DNA of 64,000 nucleotides from Polymorphobacter megasporae (lineage in GTDB: Bacteria > Pseudomonadota > Alphaproteobacteria > Sphingomonadales > Sphingomonadaceae): contig NZ_CP081849.1 in assembly GCF_018982885.2 (NCBI RefSeq), forward strand, positions 558,001-622,000, written 5' to 3'. Shown here in pieces: positions 1 through 8,621 of this stretch. Each line of letters begins with the position of its first letter. Within the stretch, counting starts at the first letter, position 1. The position numbers and the translations under genes are program-made. The notes under the pieces are model-generated. The model was not told where the DNA came from and made no database searches. It saw nothing but the letters and a program-made list of their open reading frames with translations.

Positions 1-335
1 ACAAGCGCAAGGTCGAAACCGGCAAGGTTCGGGTGCGCACCGTCGTCGACGAGGAGCCGGTCGTCGTCCGCGCCACCCTGTCGGGCAATTACGTCACCGT
101 CGACCGCATCCCGGTCAACCGCGTCGTCGATGCTGCACCGCCGCCGCGTGAAGTCGATGGCGTCATGATCATCTCGGTCGTCGAAGAGCGCATTCGCGTT
201 GTCCGCGAGCTTGTTCTCATCGAGGAGGTCCATATGCGCGATGTGCAGACCTCCGAGCCGTTCGAGCAAACCGTAATGCGCCGCGTCATGCGTGCCGAGA
301 TTGAACGTGAACACATCGATCGGGAGATAAATTAA
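1..335 (+). CDS. DUF2382 (YsnF/AvaK-type) protein, 5' end outside the window
   Basis: The reading frame is open from base 3 with no start in the window, so the N-terminus lies to the left. The visible part is rich in Val, Arg and Glu in the alternating pattern of DUF2382 stress proteins (for example KVETGKVRVRTVV, then VEERIRVVRELVLIEEVHMR). A GTG at 33 could serve as a start, but the homologous pattern continues upstream of it. The stop codon overlaps the ATG of the following OmpA-domain gene (TAATG), so the two are probably translationally coupled. The family is linked to general stress and its biochemical function is unknown. Confidence 0.75.
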   Translation, partial: KRKVETGKVRVRTVVDEEPVVVRATLSGNYVTVDRIPVNRVVDAAPPPREVDGVMIISVVEERIRVVRELVLIEEVHMRDVQTSEPFEQTVMRRVMRAEIEREHIDREIN

Positions 336-979
336 TGGCCAACGACCGCAACAATACCGACGGCGCCCCGCCGAGCCACGTCCACATCGAAAAGGGCAAG
401 TCGGTCAACTGGCTGGCATGGATGGCGCTCGGCCTTGGCTTGCTGGCGCTGTTGTGGGCGCTGACACGCCACCGGGACACCCCGATCTCGACCGAGACCG
501 TTTCGACGACCACCACATCGCCCGTCGCGGCAGTCGGTTCAACTGTTGATCCGACCCCTAGCTCAACTGTTGGGGCGACTACGACCGCGTCTGTTAGTAC
601 CCTTGGTGCCTATCTTGCCGGTAACGAAGCGGCACCGCGCACCTTCGCCTTCGATACGATGCACTTCGCGACGTCGTCGAGCGAGCTGACCGCACCGGAC
701 AGGTCGACGGTCGATGATGTCGCTGGCGTGCTCGGCAAGTACCAACAGACGAACATCAAGATCGTCGGGTACGCAGATGCCCGTGGCGCCGCTGATGCCA
801 ACCAGAAGCTTGGTCTCGACCGTGCGAACGCGGTCAAGGCTGCCTTGGTCGGCAAGGGCATAGCCGCCGGTCGTATCGGTACCGGCAGCGGCGGAGCCGC
901 CGACCCGGTGAACACCAATGCGACGTCGTCCGGCCAGGCGGAGAACCGCCGCACCGAGCTCGTCGTCGTCAACCGCTAA
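335..979 (+). CDS. Membrane-anchored OmpA-domain protein
   Basis: This 214-residue protein has a short polar N-terminus, one hydrophobic segment at about residues 26-45, a Thr/Ser-rich linker and a C-terminal OmpA-like peptidoglycan-binding domain (about 105-214). The domain shows the family pattern of a TMHFATSSSEL strand, an IVGYADARG motif, LDRANAVKAAL and a final NRRTELVV. The OmpA domain probably reaches peptidoglycan from an inner-membrane anchor. It overlaps the stop codon of the DUF2382 gene by one base and is followed after 35 bases by a second DUF2382 gene, so the three appear to form an envelope/stress operon. Confidence 0.85.
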   Translation: MANDRNNTDGAPPSHVHIEKGKSVNWLAWMALGLGLLALLWALTRHRDTPISTETVSTTTTSPVAAVGSTVDPTPSSTVGATTTASVSTLGAYLAGNEAAPRTFAFDTMHFATSSSELTAPDRSTVDDVAGVLGKYQQTNIKIVGYADARGAADANQKLGLDRANAVKAALVGKGIAAGRIGTGSGGAADPVNTNATSSGQAENRRTELVVVNR

Positions 980-1014
980 CTTCGTTCCACCCCAGCCGAG
1001 TAGAAGGACATATC

Positions 1015-1959
1015 ATGTCACGTACAATTACCGCACTGTTTGACACCCGTGCCGATGCCGAAGCCGCAAAGAACCGGCTTGAAGCTGCCTCGCTCGAGGT
1101 GAGCCATGTCGATATTACCGACAAGACGAGCACTGGCTACACCGATAACCTTGGCACCGGCACGACGTCGCCCGAATCGCAGGGGTTCTGGGCATCGCTC
1201 AAGGGCGCGTTCAGCCCAGGCGAGGACCGCCATGTCTATGAGGAAGGCGTCCGCCGCGGTGGCGCGTTGCTGACCGCGACCGTCCACGACGACGACACCG
1301 ACAAGGCCGTCGACATTCTCGACAACGCCAACTCGGTCGATATCGACGGCCGTGCCAATGACTGGAAGCAGTCGGGCTGGGTCGCCCCGGTTGCGGCTTC
1401 CGGCATGGCCGCCGCGCCGATTGCAGGCAATCGGACCACAGGCGCGAACGTAGAAATGATTCCGGTCGTCGAAGAAACGCTGCGGGTCGGCAAGCGGGAA
1501 GTCGAGCGCGGTGGTGTCCGAGTCCGCTCGTACATCGTCGAAACGCCGGTCAGCGAGCAGGTCACGCTCCGCGACGAGCATGTGTCAGTCGAGCGTCGTC
1601 CGGTCAGCGGCGGCGCGGTCCCGGCCGATGCCTTTCGTGAGCGGACCATCGAAATGACCGAGACCGACGAGGAGGCGGTCGTTGCCAAGGACGCGCGGGT
1701 GGTCGAGGAAGTCGTCGTTCGCAAGACGGCCGAAGACCGGACCGAGACGATCAGCGACACCGTGCGTCGGACCGAGGTCGAGGTCGACAACGTCGCCGGC
1801 ACCGACACGACGCGTGGCGCGATGACCGGGTCAACGACGGCCGGTGTCGGCCTTGGCGACAAGATCGCCGGCCTGGCCAAGGAGGGGGCCGGCAAGATGA
1901 CCGGCAACGACGAGCTCGAGCGACGCGGCGAAGTCCAGCAAGGCAAGACCGCTATTTAG
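1015..1959 (+). CDS. Stress protein: 17M-like domain, DUF2382 and CsbD-like tail
   Basis: The 314-residue protein has three recognisable parts. Residues 1-120 resemble the general stress protein 17M domain (MSRTITALFDTRADAEAA). Residues about 147-258 are a DUF2382/YsnF-type domain with strongly alternating Val, Glu and Arg. Residues about 283-314 resemble a CsbD stress-protein motif (GLAKEGAGKMTGNDELERRG). The start has the upstream sequence AGAAGGACATATC. The gene ends just before a strong hairpin, so it is probably the last gene of the operon. The combination suggests a role in osmotic or general stress, but no biochemical function is known. Confidence 0.8.
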   Translation: MSRTITALFDTRADAEAAKNRLEAASLEVSHVDITDKTSTGYTDNLGTGTTSPESQGFWASLKGAFSPGEDRHVYEEGVRRGGALLTATVHDDDTDKAVDILDNANSVDIDGRANDWKQSGWVAPVAASGMAAAPIAGNRTTGANVEMIPVVEETLRVGKREVERGGVRVRSYIVETPVSEQVTLRDEHVSVERRPVSGGAVPADAFRERTIEMTETDEEAVVAKDARVVEEVVVRKTAEDRTETISDTVRRTEVEVDNVAGTDTTRGAMTGSTTAGVGLGDKIAGLAKEGAGKMTGNDELERRGEVQQGKTAI

Positions 1960-1970
1960 CTTTTACCATC

Positions 1971-2006
1971 GAAGGGGAGCACTTCACCGATGAAGTGCTC
2001 CCCTTT
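1971..2006 (+). terminator. Perfect 15-bp hairpin, likely transcription terminator
   Basis: GAAGGGGAGCACTTC is followed by a 6-base loop (ACCGAT) and its exact reverse complement. It starts 11 bases after the stop codon of the DUF2382/CsbD gene. There is no long T-run, only GTGTCGTTT after the stem, so termination efficiency is uncertain. Confidence 0.7.
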
Positions 2007-2037
2007 CGTGTCGTTTAGGACGCAGGCAGACAGCCTC

Positions 2038-2273
2038 ATTTCAATTTCATTCTGGTTTCTGCTCGGGTGGTGTTTGGCTTCGATCGACAGCGAGATCGTC
2101 AGCAGGTCTGGGGAGGGGCTGCTACTTGATATCGTTTTCGAAATCGTCGGCGCGGGCCTGACGGTTTCCTGTTTTGCTGGTGCGCGCCGCGCCGGTCAGC
2201 GGCTTCGACCTCTATTGGCTTTTCATCACCGTAATCGCCGCGATCGTTATCTTTATCGCAAATCAAGCGGTCG
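2038..2273 (+). pseudogene. GlsB/YeaQ/YmgE-family membrane protein, frameshifted
   Basis: Two adjoining frames each carry half of a small transglycosylase-associated (GlsB/YeaQ/YmgE) membrane protein. The first has a hydrophobic helix and the family-like stretch SRSGEGLLLDIVFEIVGA. The second, in a different frame, carries VSGFDLYWLFITVIAAIVIF, matching the second half of the family (GFN/DLY followed by a hydrophobic helix). The shift lies near 2165-2180. No start codon with a ribosome site is evident, because the nominal start lies inside the preceding hairpin. It is either a decayed gene or a local sequencing error. Such genes often accompany DUF2382 and CsbD stress genes. Confidence 0.6.
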
Positions 2274-2388
2274 CGGGTGCGCGAGCACAATTTTACGCGT
2301 CGGATGGGGCCATCGATCTTACGACCGGCGGCAACCAGCCGGACAATAGTGTTAGCATTACTCTAGTAACCGAAGTGGAGAGGCGAGC

Positions 2389-4320
2389 TTGCCAACACCT
2401 GCATCGCCTGTCCCGGCACTGCCACCGGTTGAGCCGCCTGCGTCCCCCGATGTTGCAAAGGCGCTGACCACCTTCGTCCTGTCTGTCACGATCCTCTACT
2501 TTGGGAAAGAGGTGCTGGTGCCGGTGACGCTGGCGCTCTTGCTCGCGTTCGTTCTCGCGCCGCTTGTAAACCTGCTCCGTCGCCTGCACCTTGGGCGCGT
2601 TCCGGCTGCTCTGCTCGCGGCAACGCTGGCGCTCGGCCTGGTTCTCGCGATCGGGACGGTGATCGGAACGCAGATTGCGCAGTTGACCACCGACCTGCCG
2701 AGCTATGCAGCGACGGTCGAAGCCAAGGTCAACCGCGTCAAGGCCTACACGCTCGGTCGAGTGTCCGAGCTCACCGACAAGATCGGATCGCAAACCAAGG
2801 CACCTGCGCCAACAGTCACATCGACATCGGCGGGAGCCAGCACGACGGCGCCCGTAGCAGCGCCCACGGAAACGACCGGCTTCACGCCGCTCGATCTTGT
2901 TCGTCGGTACCTGTCGCCGGTTCTGTCACCGTTGGCGACGTTCGGCGTCGTATTTATCGTCGCAATTTTTGCGTTGCTCCAGCGAGAGGATTTGCGCGAC
3001 CGAATGATCCGCCTCGCCGGCTCGAATGATCTTCACGGGACGACCGTCGCGATCGACGACGGTGCCCAGCGCCTGCGCCGTTATTTTCTGACTCAGTTGT
3101 CGATCAATGCGCTGTTCGGTGTGGTGATCGGCATCGGCCTACTCGTGATCGGTGTCCCCAACCCGGTCCTCTGGGGCATCCTCTCGGCGCTGCTCCGCTT
3201 CGTGCCGTATGTCGGATCGCTGATTGCGGCCGTACTGCCAGTAACGTTGGCGGCGGCGGTCGAACCGGGCTGGTCGATGAGCCTGTGGACACTCGCGCTT
3301 TACGTTATCGTCGAGGGCGTGACCGGTCAGGCGATCGAGCCGATGGTGTATGGGCGGAGCACCGGCCTGTCGCCATTTTCCGTTGTCGTCGCGGCTATCT
3401 TCTGGTCGTGGCTGTGGGGGCCGATCGGCCTGATCCTGTCGACGCCGCTGACGCTGTGCCTCGTCGTCGTGGGACGCCACGTGCGGCGGCTCGAGTTCCT
3501 TGACGTTCTTCTCGGCGATCAGCCTGCGCTGACGCCGGTTGAAAGCTTCTACCAAAGGATACTCGCCGGCGACGCCGACGAGGTTCGCGACCAGGCCGAA
3601 CGGCTCCTCAAGGACCGTTCGCTGTCGAGCTATTACGATGATGTCGCCTTGAAGGGATTGCAGCTCGCGGCGATCGATGCGCAGCGCGGCAATCTTCGGC
3701 CCGACCAGCTCTTTCATATCCAGTCGACGATCATTGCCGTGGTAGACGATCTCGAAGGCTTTCCCGACCGTCAGCCCCCCGCCACGGTCCCCGAACGATC
3801 CGTCGTGTCGCCGCCCGCCGAAGCTTCAATCAGCGTCGCGGCCGATACACTCCGGATCGAAGACCTGCATGCGGAAACGCTACCGTCGGCGTGGCGCCAG
3901 GAAGGCGCAGTGTTGTGCGTCGCGGGGCGGGGGCCGCTCGACGAAGCAGCCGCAGCGATGTTGAAACAGCTGCTCGACAAGCATGGCATAGGTGCCCGCG
4001 TCGTGCCGTATGCGGCGGTTGCCCGCGAAGCCATTCGCAGCTTCACCGCCGGCGATGCGAGAATGATCTGCATCTCGTATCTCGAGCTTAGTGGCGAGCC
4101 GTCCCACCTGCGCTATCTCATCGAGCGACTGCACCAGCGGATGCCCGGCCTTCAAGTCGTCGTTGGCATGTGGCCGGAGGGGGAGACCATACTCAAGGAC
4201 ACGGTAATGCGCCGCAGTATAGGGGCTAACGATTATACCTCTACGCTCGGTGCTGCGGTGACGGCGTGCTTTGCGGCCGCGCGCGCAACTGCGGTGCCAT
4301 CGCTCAGCGGCGGTGTTTGA
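2389..4320 (+). CDS. AI-2E (PerM)-family transporter with long cytosolic extension
   Basis: The start is TTG after GGAGAGGCGAGC. Residues 1-370 are a standard AI-2E/PerM membrane domain with hydrophobic helices at about 25-95, 170-195 and 235-360. It carries the conserved RFVPYVGSLIAAVLP segment and the EPMVYGRSTGLSPFSVVVAA motif, followed by GPIGLILSTPLT. The remaining 270 residues are soluble. A region at about 505-610 reads like an alpha/beta, B12-binding-like fold (VLCVAGRGPLDEAAAAML, then MICISYLELSG), as seen in extended alphaproteobacterial AI-2E members. Its substrate cannot be read from sequence. It is followed by the YihY-like gene after two bases, probably in one transcript. Confidence 0.85.
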   Translation: MPTPASPVPALPPVEPPASPDVAKALTTFVLSVTILYFGKEVLVPVTLALLLAFVLAPLVNLLRRLHLGRVPAALLAATLALGLVLAIGTVIGTQIAQLTTDLPSYAATVEAKVNRVKAYTLGRVSELTDKIGSQTKAPAPTVTSTSAGASTTAPVAAPTETTGFTPLDLVRRYLSPVLSPLATFGVVFIVAIFALLQREDLRDRMIRLAGSNDLHGTTVAIDDGAQRLRRYFLTQLSINALFGVVIGIGLLVIGVPNPVLWGILSALLRFVPYVGSLIAAVLPVTLAAAVEPGWSMSLWTLALYVIVEGVTGQAIEPMVYGRSTGLSPFSVVVAAIFWSWLWGPIGLILSTPLTLCLVVVGRHVRRLEFLDVLLGDQPALTPVESFYQRILAGDADEVRDQAERLLKDRSLSSYYDDVALKGLQLAAIDAQRGNLRPDQLFHIQSTIIAVVDDLEGFPDRQPPATVPERSVVSPPAEASISVAADTLRIEDLHAETLPSAWRQEGAVLCVAGRGPLDEAAAAMLKQLLDKHGIGARVVPYAAVAREAIRSFTAGDARMICISYLELSGEPSHLRYLIERLHQRMPGLQVVVGMWPEGETILKDTVMRRSIGANDYTSTLGAAVTACFAAARATAVPSLSGGV

Positions 4321-4322
4321 GC

Positions 4323-5237
4323 ATGGTCAAGCCCACTGCTGCGACGCCGGTAAATGCCGATCAGACAGTCGCGCTTCGCCTCACTGGCTGGGGCCGCACC
4401 CTTATCCAAGTCTACAAGGGGTCGGCGAAGGACAACCTCGGACTGATCTCGGCCGGCGTTGCCTACTATGGCTTCCTGACCCTGATCCCGGCGCTCGGTG
4501 CCTTAGTGCTGACGTACGGCCTGATCACCGATCCGGGCGAGGTCGCCACACAAATGCGGGCGATCGTACAACACGTGCCGGCGGACGCCGCCAAGCTGAT
4601 CGACGCGCAACTGACCGGTATCGTCACAACCGCAACTGGCAAGAAGGGGCTGGGACTAGCGATCGCACTGCTGCTCGCAATCTATGGCGCAATGAAGGGT
4701 GCCGGCGCTGTCGTCACCGCCTTGAACGTCGCCTACGAAGTGCCGGAAGAACGCAGCTTCGTGCGGACGACGCTCGTCAACGTAGCCGTAACCGTTGGAG
4801 CAATCCTGGTCGCGGTGGTGGGCCTGGCGTCGGGTTCGGTGTTCGCCGCGCTTGGTCATTCGGCAGCAGGTCTTTCGCCTGTGGCGGTAATGCTCATCAA
4901 GCTCGTCTCGTGGGCCGTTACCGCCGCTATCGCCGTGACGGCAATCGCTTTGTTATATCGGTTTGCGCCGGCCCGTCGGGAACCGCGGTGGCAGTGGGTC
5001 ACGCCGGGATCGCTTTTAGCTATGTTCGGGTTTCTCGTCGTTACCTTCGGCTTCGGTCTCTATGCGAAGAATTTCGGTCACTACGGAGCGACTTATGGTT
5101 CGCTGAGCGCAGTTGTTATTCTTCTGCTCTGGCTCTACCTGTCCGCCTACGTCCTGCTACTCGGTGCGGAACTGAACGCTGAGCTCGAACGTCAAAGCGC
5201 AGCGGAGCAATCGGAGATCAGCGATAAGGTCTCTTGA
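4323..5237 (+). CDS. YihY/virulence factor BrkB family membrane protein
   Basis: This 304-residue inner-membrane protein has about six hydrophobic helices and the family hallmark near the N-terminus (SAGVAYYGFLTLIPALGAL). Further family segments are GAMKGAGAVVTALNVAYE and a C-terminal YGSLSAVVILLLWLYLSAYVLLLGAELNAE. The ATG at 4323 was chosen because it lies two bases after the stop of the AI-2E gene and begins a normal-length protein; an upstream extension in the same frame would overlap that gene. The biochemical role of the family is unsettled. Confidence 0.85.
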   Translation: MVKPTAATPVNADQTVALRLTGWGRTLIQVYKGSAKDNLGLISAGVAYYGFLTLIPALGALVLTYGLITDPGEVATQMRAIVQHVPADAAKLIDAQLTGIVTTATGKKGLGLAIALLLAIYGAMKGAGAVVTALNVAYEVPEERSFVRTTLVNVAVTVGAILVAVVGLASGSVFAALGHSAAGLSPVAVMLIKLVSWAVTAAIAVTAIALLYRFAPARREPRWQWVTPGSLLAMFGFLVVTFGFGLYAKNFGHYGATYGSLSAVVILLLWLYLSAYVLLLGAELNAELERQSAAEQSEISDKVS

Positions 5238-5277
5238 GACGACTATCAACCAAGCATCGCAGAAAACCGAATCGTGA

Positions 5278-5612
5278 ATTGGATTCATTGATCTGGATAT
5301 TGGAAGCATCGTTCCGGCATTTTCTCAATCAGGCGGCATCGGCACTGCGGCACGCAATGCTGATGCAAGTCGGGCAGATACGCAGAACATCACGCGCGGC
5401 GCGCTGGAGCATATTGCTCAGGGCGGGAACATCGAGACGATGGTTGAGGCCGTTGCCCAAAAAGTCGACGTAGATCCGTCTCTGGTTAACCAGGTGCTGC
5501 CGCATATACTGCCGTTTATCGAAAGCCAAGTGAGCGAAAGGGCGGCGCTTGAGCAACGGGGGGCGGCCTTCTGGGCATGTTGGAAAGCCTGAACGGTCGT
5601 CTTGGGCCGTAG
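5278..5612 (+). pseudogene. DUF937-like protein remnant, no start and frameshift at a G-run
   Basis: From about 5278 the frame reads DLDIGSIVPAFSQSGGIG, then RGALEHIAQGGNIETMVEAV and KVDVDPSLVNQVLPHILPF, a pattern like DUF937/YidB-type small proteins. No ATG, GTG or TTG begins this frame after an in-frame stop at 5275-5277. Near a GGGGGG run (about 5567) the natural C-terminal sequence (GLLGMLESLNGRLGP and stop TAG at 5610-5612) moves to another frame. The gene therefore looks inactivated, or carries a homopolymer sequencing error plus a lost start. Confidence 0.5.
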
Positions 5613-5757
5613 CTTTACGTTGGATCGGCATGCTGCCACGTTTATTCGATCGCCTCGACAACTCAGCGATCGCGAAACGGCAGCTATCCCGAGTTCCATG
5701 TCGAACAGCCGACAGGCAGTTTTCGGCCCCGTATCAGCGCTTCGGCACCGTTAGTTA

Positions 5758-6306
5758 CTAATCCCGGTCGGGCCGGCCGCGCGGTAAATCCGCTCTATAC
5801 AGTCGTCTTTTCGATGCAGCGAGCAAGCGACGAGCGGGAAATCGACGTGCGCGATAGACTTTGAGCGTGGCATGCTCGTCGGCGATCGGATACGCCCAAT
5901 CGGCGGAGACGAGTGAAGGAGCGGCGGCGCAATTGGCAAGTCTGAAGTCGGACCTGCCAGCCCAGTCGTTGCCAGCCAGCTCGCCGTCGAGCCGGACATA
6001 GAGTCTGTCGAGATCGGCGCGGGCACGCTCGACACAGTAGGCGTCGCGGTATTTCTCCGGGTGTAGCGAGTCACCATCACTCACCATAATCACGTTGATG
6101 ATGTTTCGGGCGCTCGGACCAGCATTGGCGTCTTGACCGCCGCAGCGGGATCGGTGGGTATCAATTTCATCGGTCCAAGATGAAACTCTCGAAATACTCG
6201 ATGATCGCCGTAGCCTCGAACACCGTGGCATCACCACCTACCCTGCCTTGCCGACAGAGAAGTCGCGATCGGCGACGCGTATTTCTCAAGAGGAACGCCA
6301 GTAACC
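5758..6306 (-). pseudogene. Glutathione S-transferase remnant cut by an IS5-family element
   Basis: On the minus strand, pieces of a glutathione S-transferase lie in different frames. DATVFEATAIIEYFESF is the end of the thioredoxin-like N-terminal domain. FRLANCAAAPSLVSADWAYPIADEHATLK and a final RALF-like, GRPDRD-type end belong to the helical C-terminal domain. At least two frameshifts are needed to join them. The 5' part is missing: homology stops at the IS5-family boundary at 6308, and it was not found on the other side of either IS element. The gene is dead. Confidence 0.6.
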
Positions 6307-6308
6307 TA

Positions 6309-7154
6309 GGCTCAGGACCTATTAAAGTGCTTGCGGAGACGGTGATCGGTTGATTCAATGGCGACGCCAGGGAGGCGTCGTGATGAGTGATTTGATCTGG
6401 TTGTCGGCGGCACAGATGCGTCGGATCGAGCCGCACTTTCCCCTGTCGCATGGGGTGCCGCGCGTTGACGACCGGCGAGTGATCAGCGGGATCATCTTCG
6501 TGATCAGGAACGGGCTGCGTTGGCGCGATGCGCCCAAGGACTACGGTCCGCACAAGACGATCTACAACCGCTTCATCCGCTGGAGCCGGCTGGGTGTGTT
6601 CAACCGTATCTTTGCAGCGCTGGCGGCAAAAGGCGGCAAGCCCGACCAGTTGATGATCGATGCGACCCACCTGAAGGCACACCGAACCGCCGCGAGCCTC
6701 CTCAAAAAGGGGCTCTTCCCCGATGTATCGGACGCACCAAAGGCGGCCTGAACTCCAAGCTGCACGCGGTCTGCGACGGCCAGGGCCGCCCGCTGGTCAT
6801 GCTCCTCACCGAGGGGCAGACCAGCGACTACAAGGGCGCAGCGCTGATGCTCGACGCCCTGCCCAAAGCGAGGGCCATGCTCGGTGACCGCGGCTATGAC
6901 GCCGACTGGTTCCGCGCCGCCCTGATCGCCAAGGGCATCACACCCTGCATCCCATCGAAGGCCAACCGTAAAACCCCGATCCCGCATGACCGAACCCTCT
7001 ACCGGCAACGTCACCGCATCGAGAACATGTTCGGCAGGCTCAAGGACTGGCGGCGCATCCACACCCGCTATGACCGCTGCGCGCACGCCTTCTTCTCGGC
7101 CATCGCGCTCGCCGCGACCGTCATCTTCTGGCTGTGATCAATGAGTCCTGAGCC
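6309..7154 (+). mobile_element. IS5-family (IS427-like) insertion sequence, copy 1
   Basis: The element is 846 bases. Its ends are near-identical inverted repeats (GGCTCAGGACCTATTA on the left; the right end reads GGCTCAGGACTCATTG in reverse complement). TA is duplicated on both sides (6307-6308 and 7155-7156), as expected for the IS427 group. It carries the two overlapping transposase frames typical of the group. An apparently identical second copy lies at 47619-48464 in the opposite orientation. It truncates the glutathione S-transferase gene on its left and is abutted on its right by an IS701-family element. Confidence 0.92.
6383..7137 (+). CDS. IS5-family transposase, two frames joined by a -1 shift
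   Basis: The first frame (ATG at 6383, ending 6751) encodes the N-terminal part (LIWLSAAQMRRIEPHFPLSHG) with the first catalytic Asp in LMIDATHLKAHRTAAS. The second frame (ending 7137) continues with IGRTKGGLNSKLHAV, a second Asp in LGDRGYDADWFR and the final Glu in YRQRHRIENMFGRLKDWRRI. Joining GLFP to RCIGRTKGG needs a -1 shift at the C4 run 6718-6721. Both copies in the window have the same arrangement, so the shift is probably programmed rather than a mutation. Confidence 0.85.
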
Positions 7155-7157
7155 TAA

Positions 7158-8585
7158 CACTACTTTGGCAGATTAGATTTTGCAGGTGGGGTGAGGTGTT
7201 CATTGCAGTGCGGGCATCGCATCGGTGGCGCCCTCGCGAACAGATCGACGATCGCCTGCCTGACGGCGGGCATGCTTGGTTGAGGGGGTGGTCCTGAGAC
7301 TCTTTTTTTTCCGTCCCGCTGCGGTGAGGCGGCGAGACTGCAGGAAGGCGTAGGCGATCATCGTCATCAAGGCGTGTCGATGCAGGCCTGTCCACGATCG
7401 ACCTTCAAAGTGGTCGAGGCCGAGTTCCTCCTTGAGCTGCTGGTGCGCCTGCTCGCAGATCCACCGCGCCTTGATTGCGCCGGCGAGCGTTTTGATCGCG
7501 GTGTCGGCAGGCAGGTTCGAGAGGTAATATTTGCGCTCGCCGGTCGAACGATGCTCACCAACCAGCCACACTTCTTCACCCGGCAGATGCTGGCCGCCCA
7601 TGTCGCGGATACGCTGGGTCGGGCCGTCGGCGACACGCACGCGCAGTGCGGCGAAGCGCGCGGCCAGTCGCCCTTTCGTACCCCGTCGCCAACTGACCCG
7701 TTTCCATGGCTGCCCGGCGAGCAACGTCTCGGATGCAACAGATTTTGCATTTGGGATATGGTGTTGACGAGGTCGGCCATGTCCCGCGATCGGGAAGATC
7801 ATCGCGACATCAGCCGGATAGACCTTCTGCCGGCCGGGTATGCCGACCGCCCAGGACAGGCCGCGCTCGCTCAGCGCCTGGCGGAACGGCGCGCTCATGC
7901 CATATCCGGCATCCGCCAGCACACAGCCGAAGCGCACGCCCGCGGCCGTGACCCGGTCGATCTCGGCGATGGCGATCTCAGGCTTGGTCAAGGCGACCTG
8001 CCGGTCGGCGGGCACCTTCGCCTTCGTCATGCGCTCGGGATCGCTGGTCCAACTCTCCGGCAGGAACAGGCGCAGACCCACCATCACTGGCACCTCGCGC
8101 GATGCGAGTGTCACCGACACGAGCGTCTGGCAGTTCGCGTTCTTGCCGAGCGAGGACGCATATTGGGGCGCGACACCGACCGAGTGGCGCCCCTTCTTCG
8201 GCATCGCGGTGTCGTCGATCACAAGGAAGGCATCGCCGCCGCCGACCAACCGGTCGGCTTCGGTCAGCAGCGCCGCGTCGAGCGGAGCACTGTCCCAGAC
8301 CCCTGCCGCCACGAAGTGATGAAGCTGGTCATACCCAATGGCATCGGCGCGAGCCGCCATCGGCTGGACGCTCTTGCGGTCTCCAGGGCCGATCAGGCCG
8401 GCAACATAAGCGGGGCACATCCGTGCCCGCTTCTTATGACCCAGCGCCGTCAAAAACGGCGCCAGCCAAACCTCAAGGTCGCTTCGCCAATCTCCGCCCA
8501 TCGCCAGCCTCCATAGCTGGCTCCCTATGAATCACGCAAAACTACCCAAGGGAATCCCAAAAATTATGCTTCTGCCAAAGTAGTG
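7158..8585 (-). mobile_element. IS701-family insertion sequence, copy 1
   Basis: The element is 1428 bases and begins and ends with the inverted repeat CACTACTTTGGCAGA. CTAA is duplicated on both sides (7154-7157 and 8586-8589), fitting the YTAR target rule of the IS701 family. The left CTAA is made of the terminal C of the neighbouring IS5-family element, its TA duplication and one flanking A. One transposase gene on the minus strand occupies most of it. An equal-length second copy lies at 46188-47615 in the opposite orientation. Confidence 0.92.
7200..8501 (-). CDS. IS701-family DDE transposase
   Basis: The 433-residue protein shows the IS701 pattern: an N-terminal helical region (CPAYVAGLIGPGDRKSVQPM), the first catalytic Asp in FLVIDDTAMPKKGRHSVGVA, the second in FGCVLADAGYGMSAPFRQAL and the Glu-containing C-terminal motif around CEQAHQQLKEELGLDHFEGR. 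The same protein is encoded by the copy at 46272-47573. A long frame on the opposite strand (7374-8516) is a composition shadow of this gene. Confidence 0.9.
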   Translation of the reverse strand: MGGDWRSDLEVWLAPFLTALGHKKRARMCPAYVAGLIGPGDRKSVQPMAARADAIGYDQLHHFVAAGVWDSAPLDAALLTEADRLVGGGDAFLVIDDTAMPKKGRHSVGVAPQYASSLGKNANCQTLVSVTLASREVPVMVGLRLFLPESWTSDPERMTKAKVPADRQVALTKPEIAIAEIDRVTAAGVRFGCVLADAGYGMSAPFRQALSERGLSWAVGIPGRQKVYPADVAMIFPIAGHGRPRQHHIPNAKSVASETLLAGQPWKRVSWRRGTKGRLAARFAALRVRVADGPTQRIRDMGGQHLPGEEVWLVGEHRSTGERKYYLSNLPADTAIKTLAGAIKARWICEQAHQQLKEELGLDHFEGRSWTGLHRHALMTMIAYAFLQSRRLTAAGRKKKSLRTTPSTKHARRQAGDRRSVREGATDAMPALQ

Positions 8586-8621
8586 CTAAGTTGACAACAA
8601 GTTAACAATGGCACAGCTTGC

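Noticed and set aside
7374-8516. Long plus-strand frame (380 codons) across the IS701-family element, and its twin at 46257-47399
   Set aside because: It is the exact antisense shadow of the transposase gene, whose catalytic motifs are clear; composition is Arg/His-rich.
6309-8585. IS5 and IS701 pair as one composite element
   Set aside because: Each element has its own target duplication (TA for IS5; CTAA or CTAG for IS701), and the inner junction differs between the two copies.
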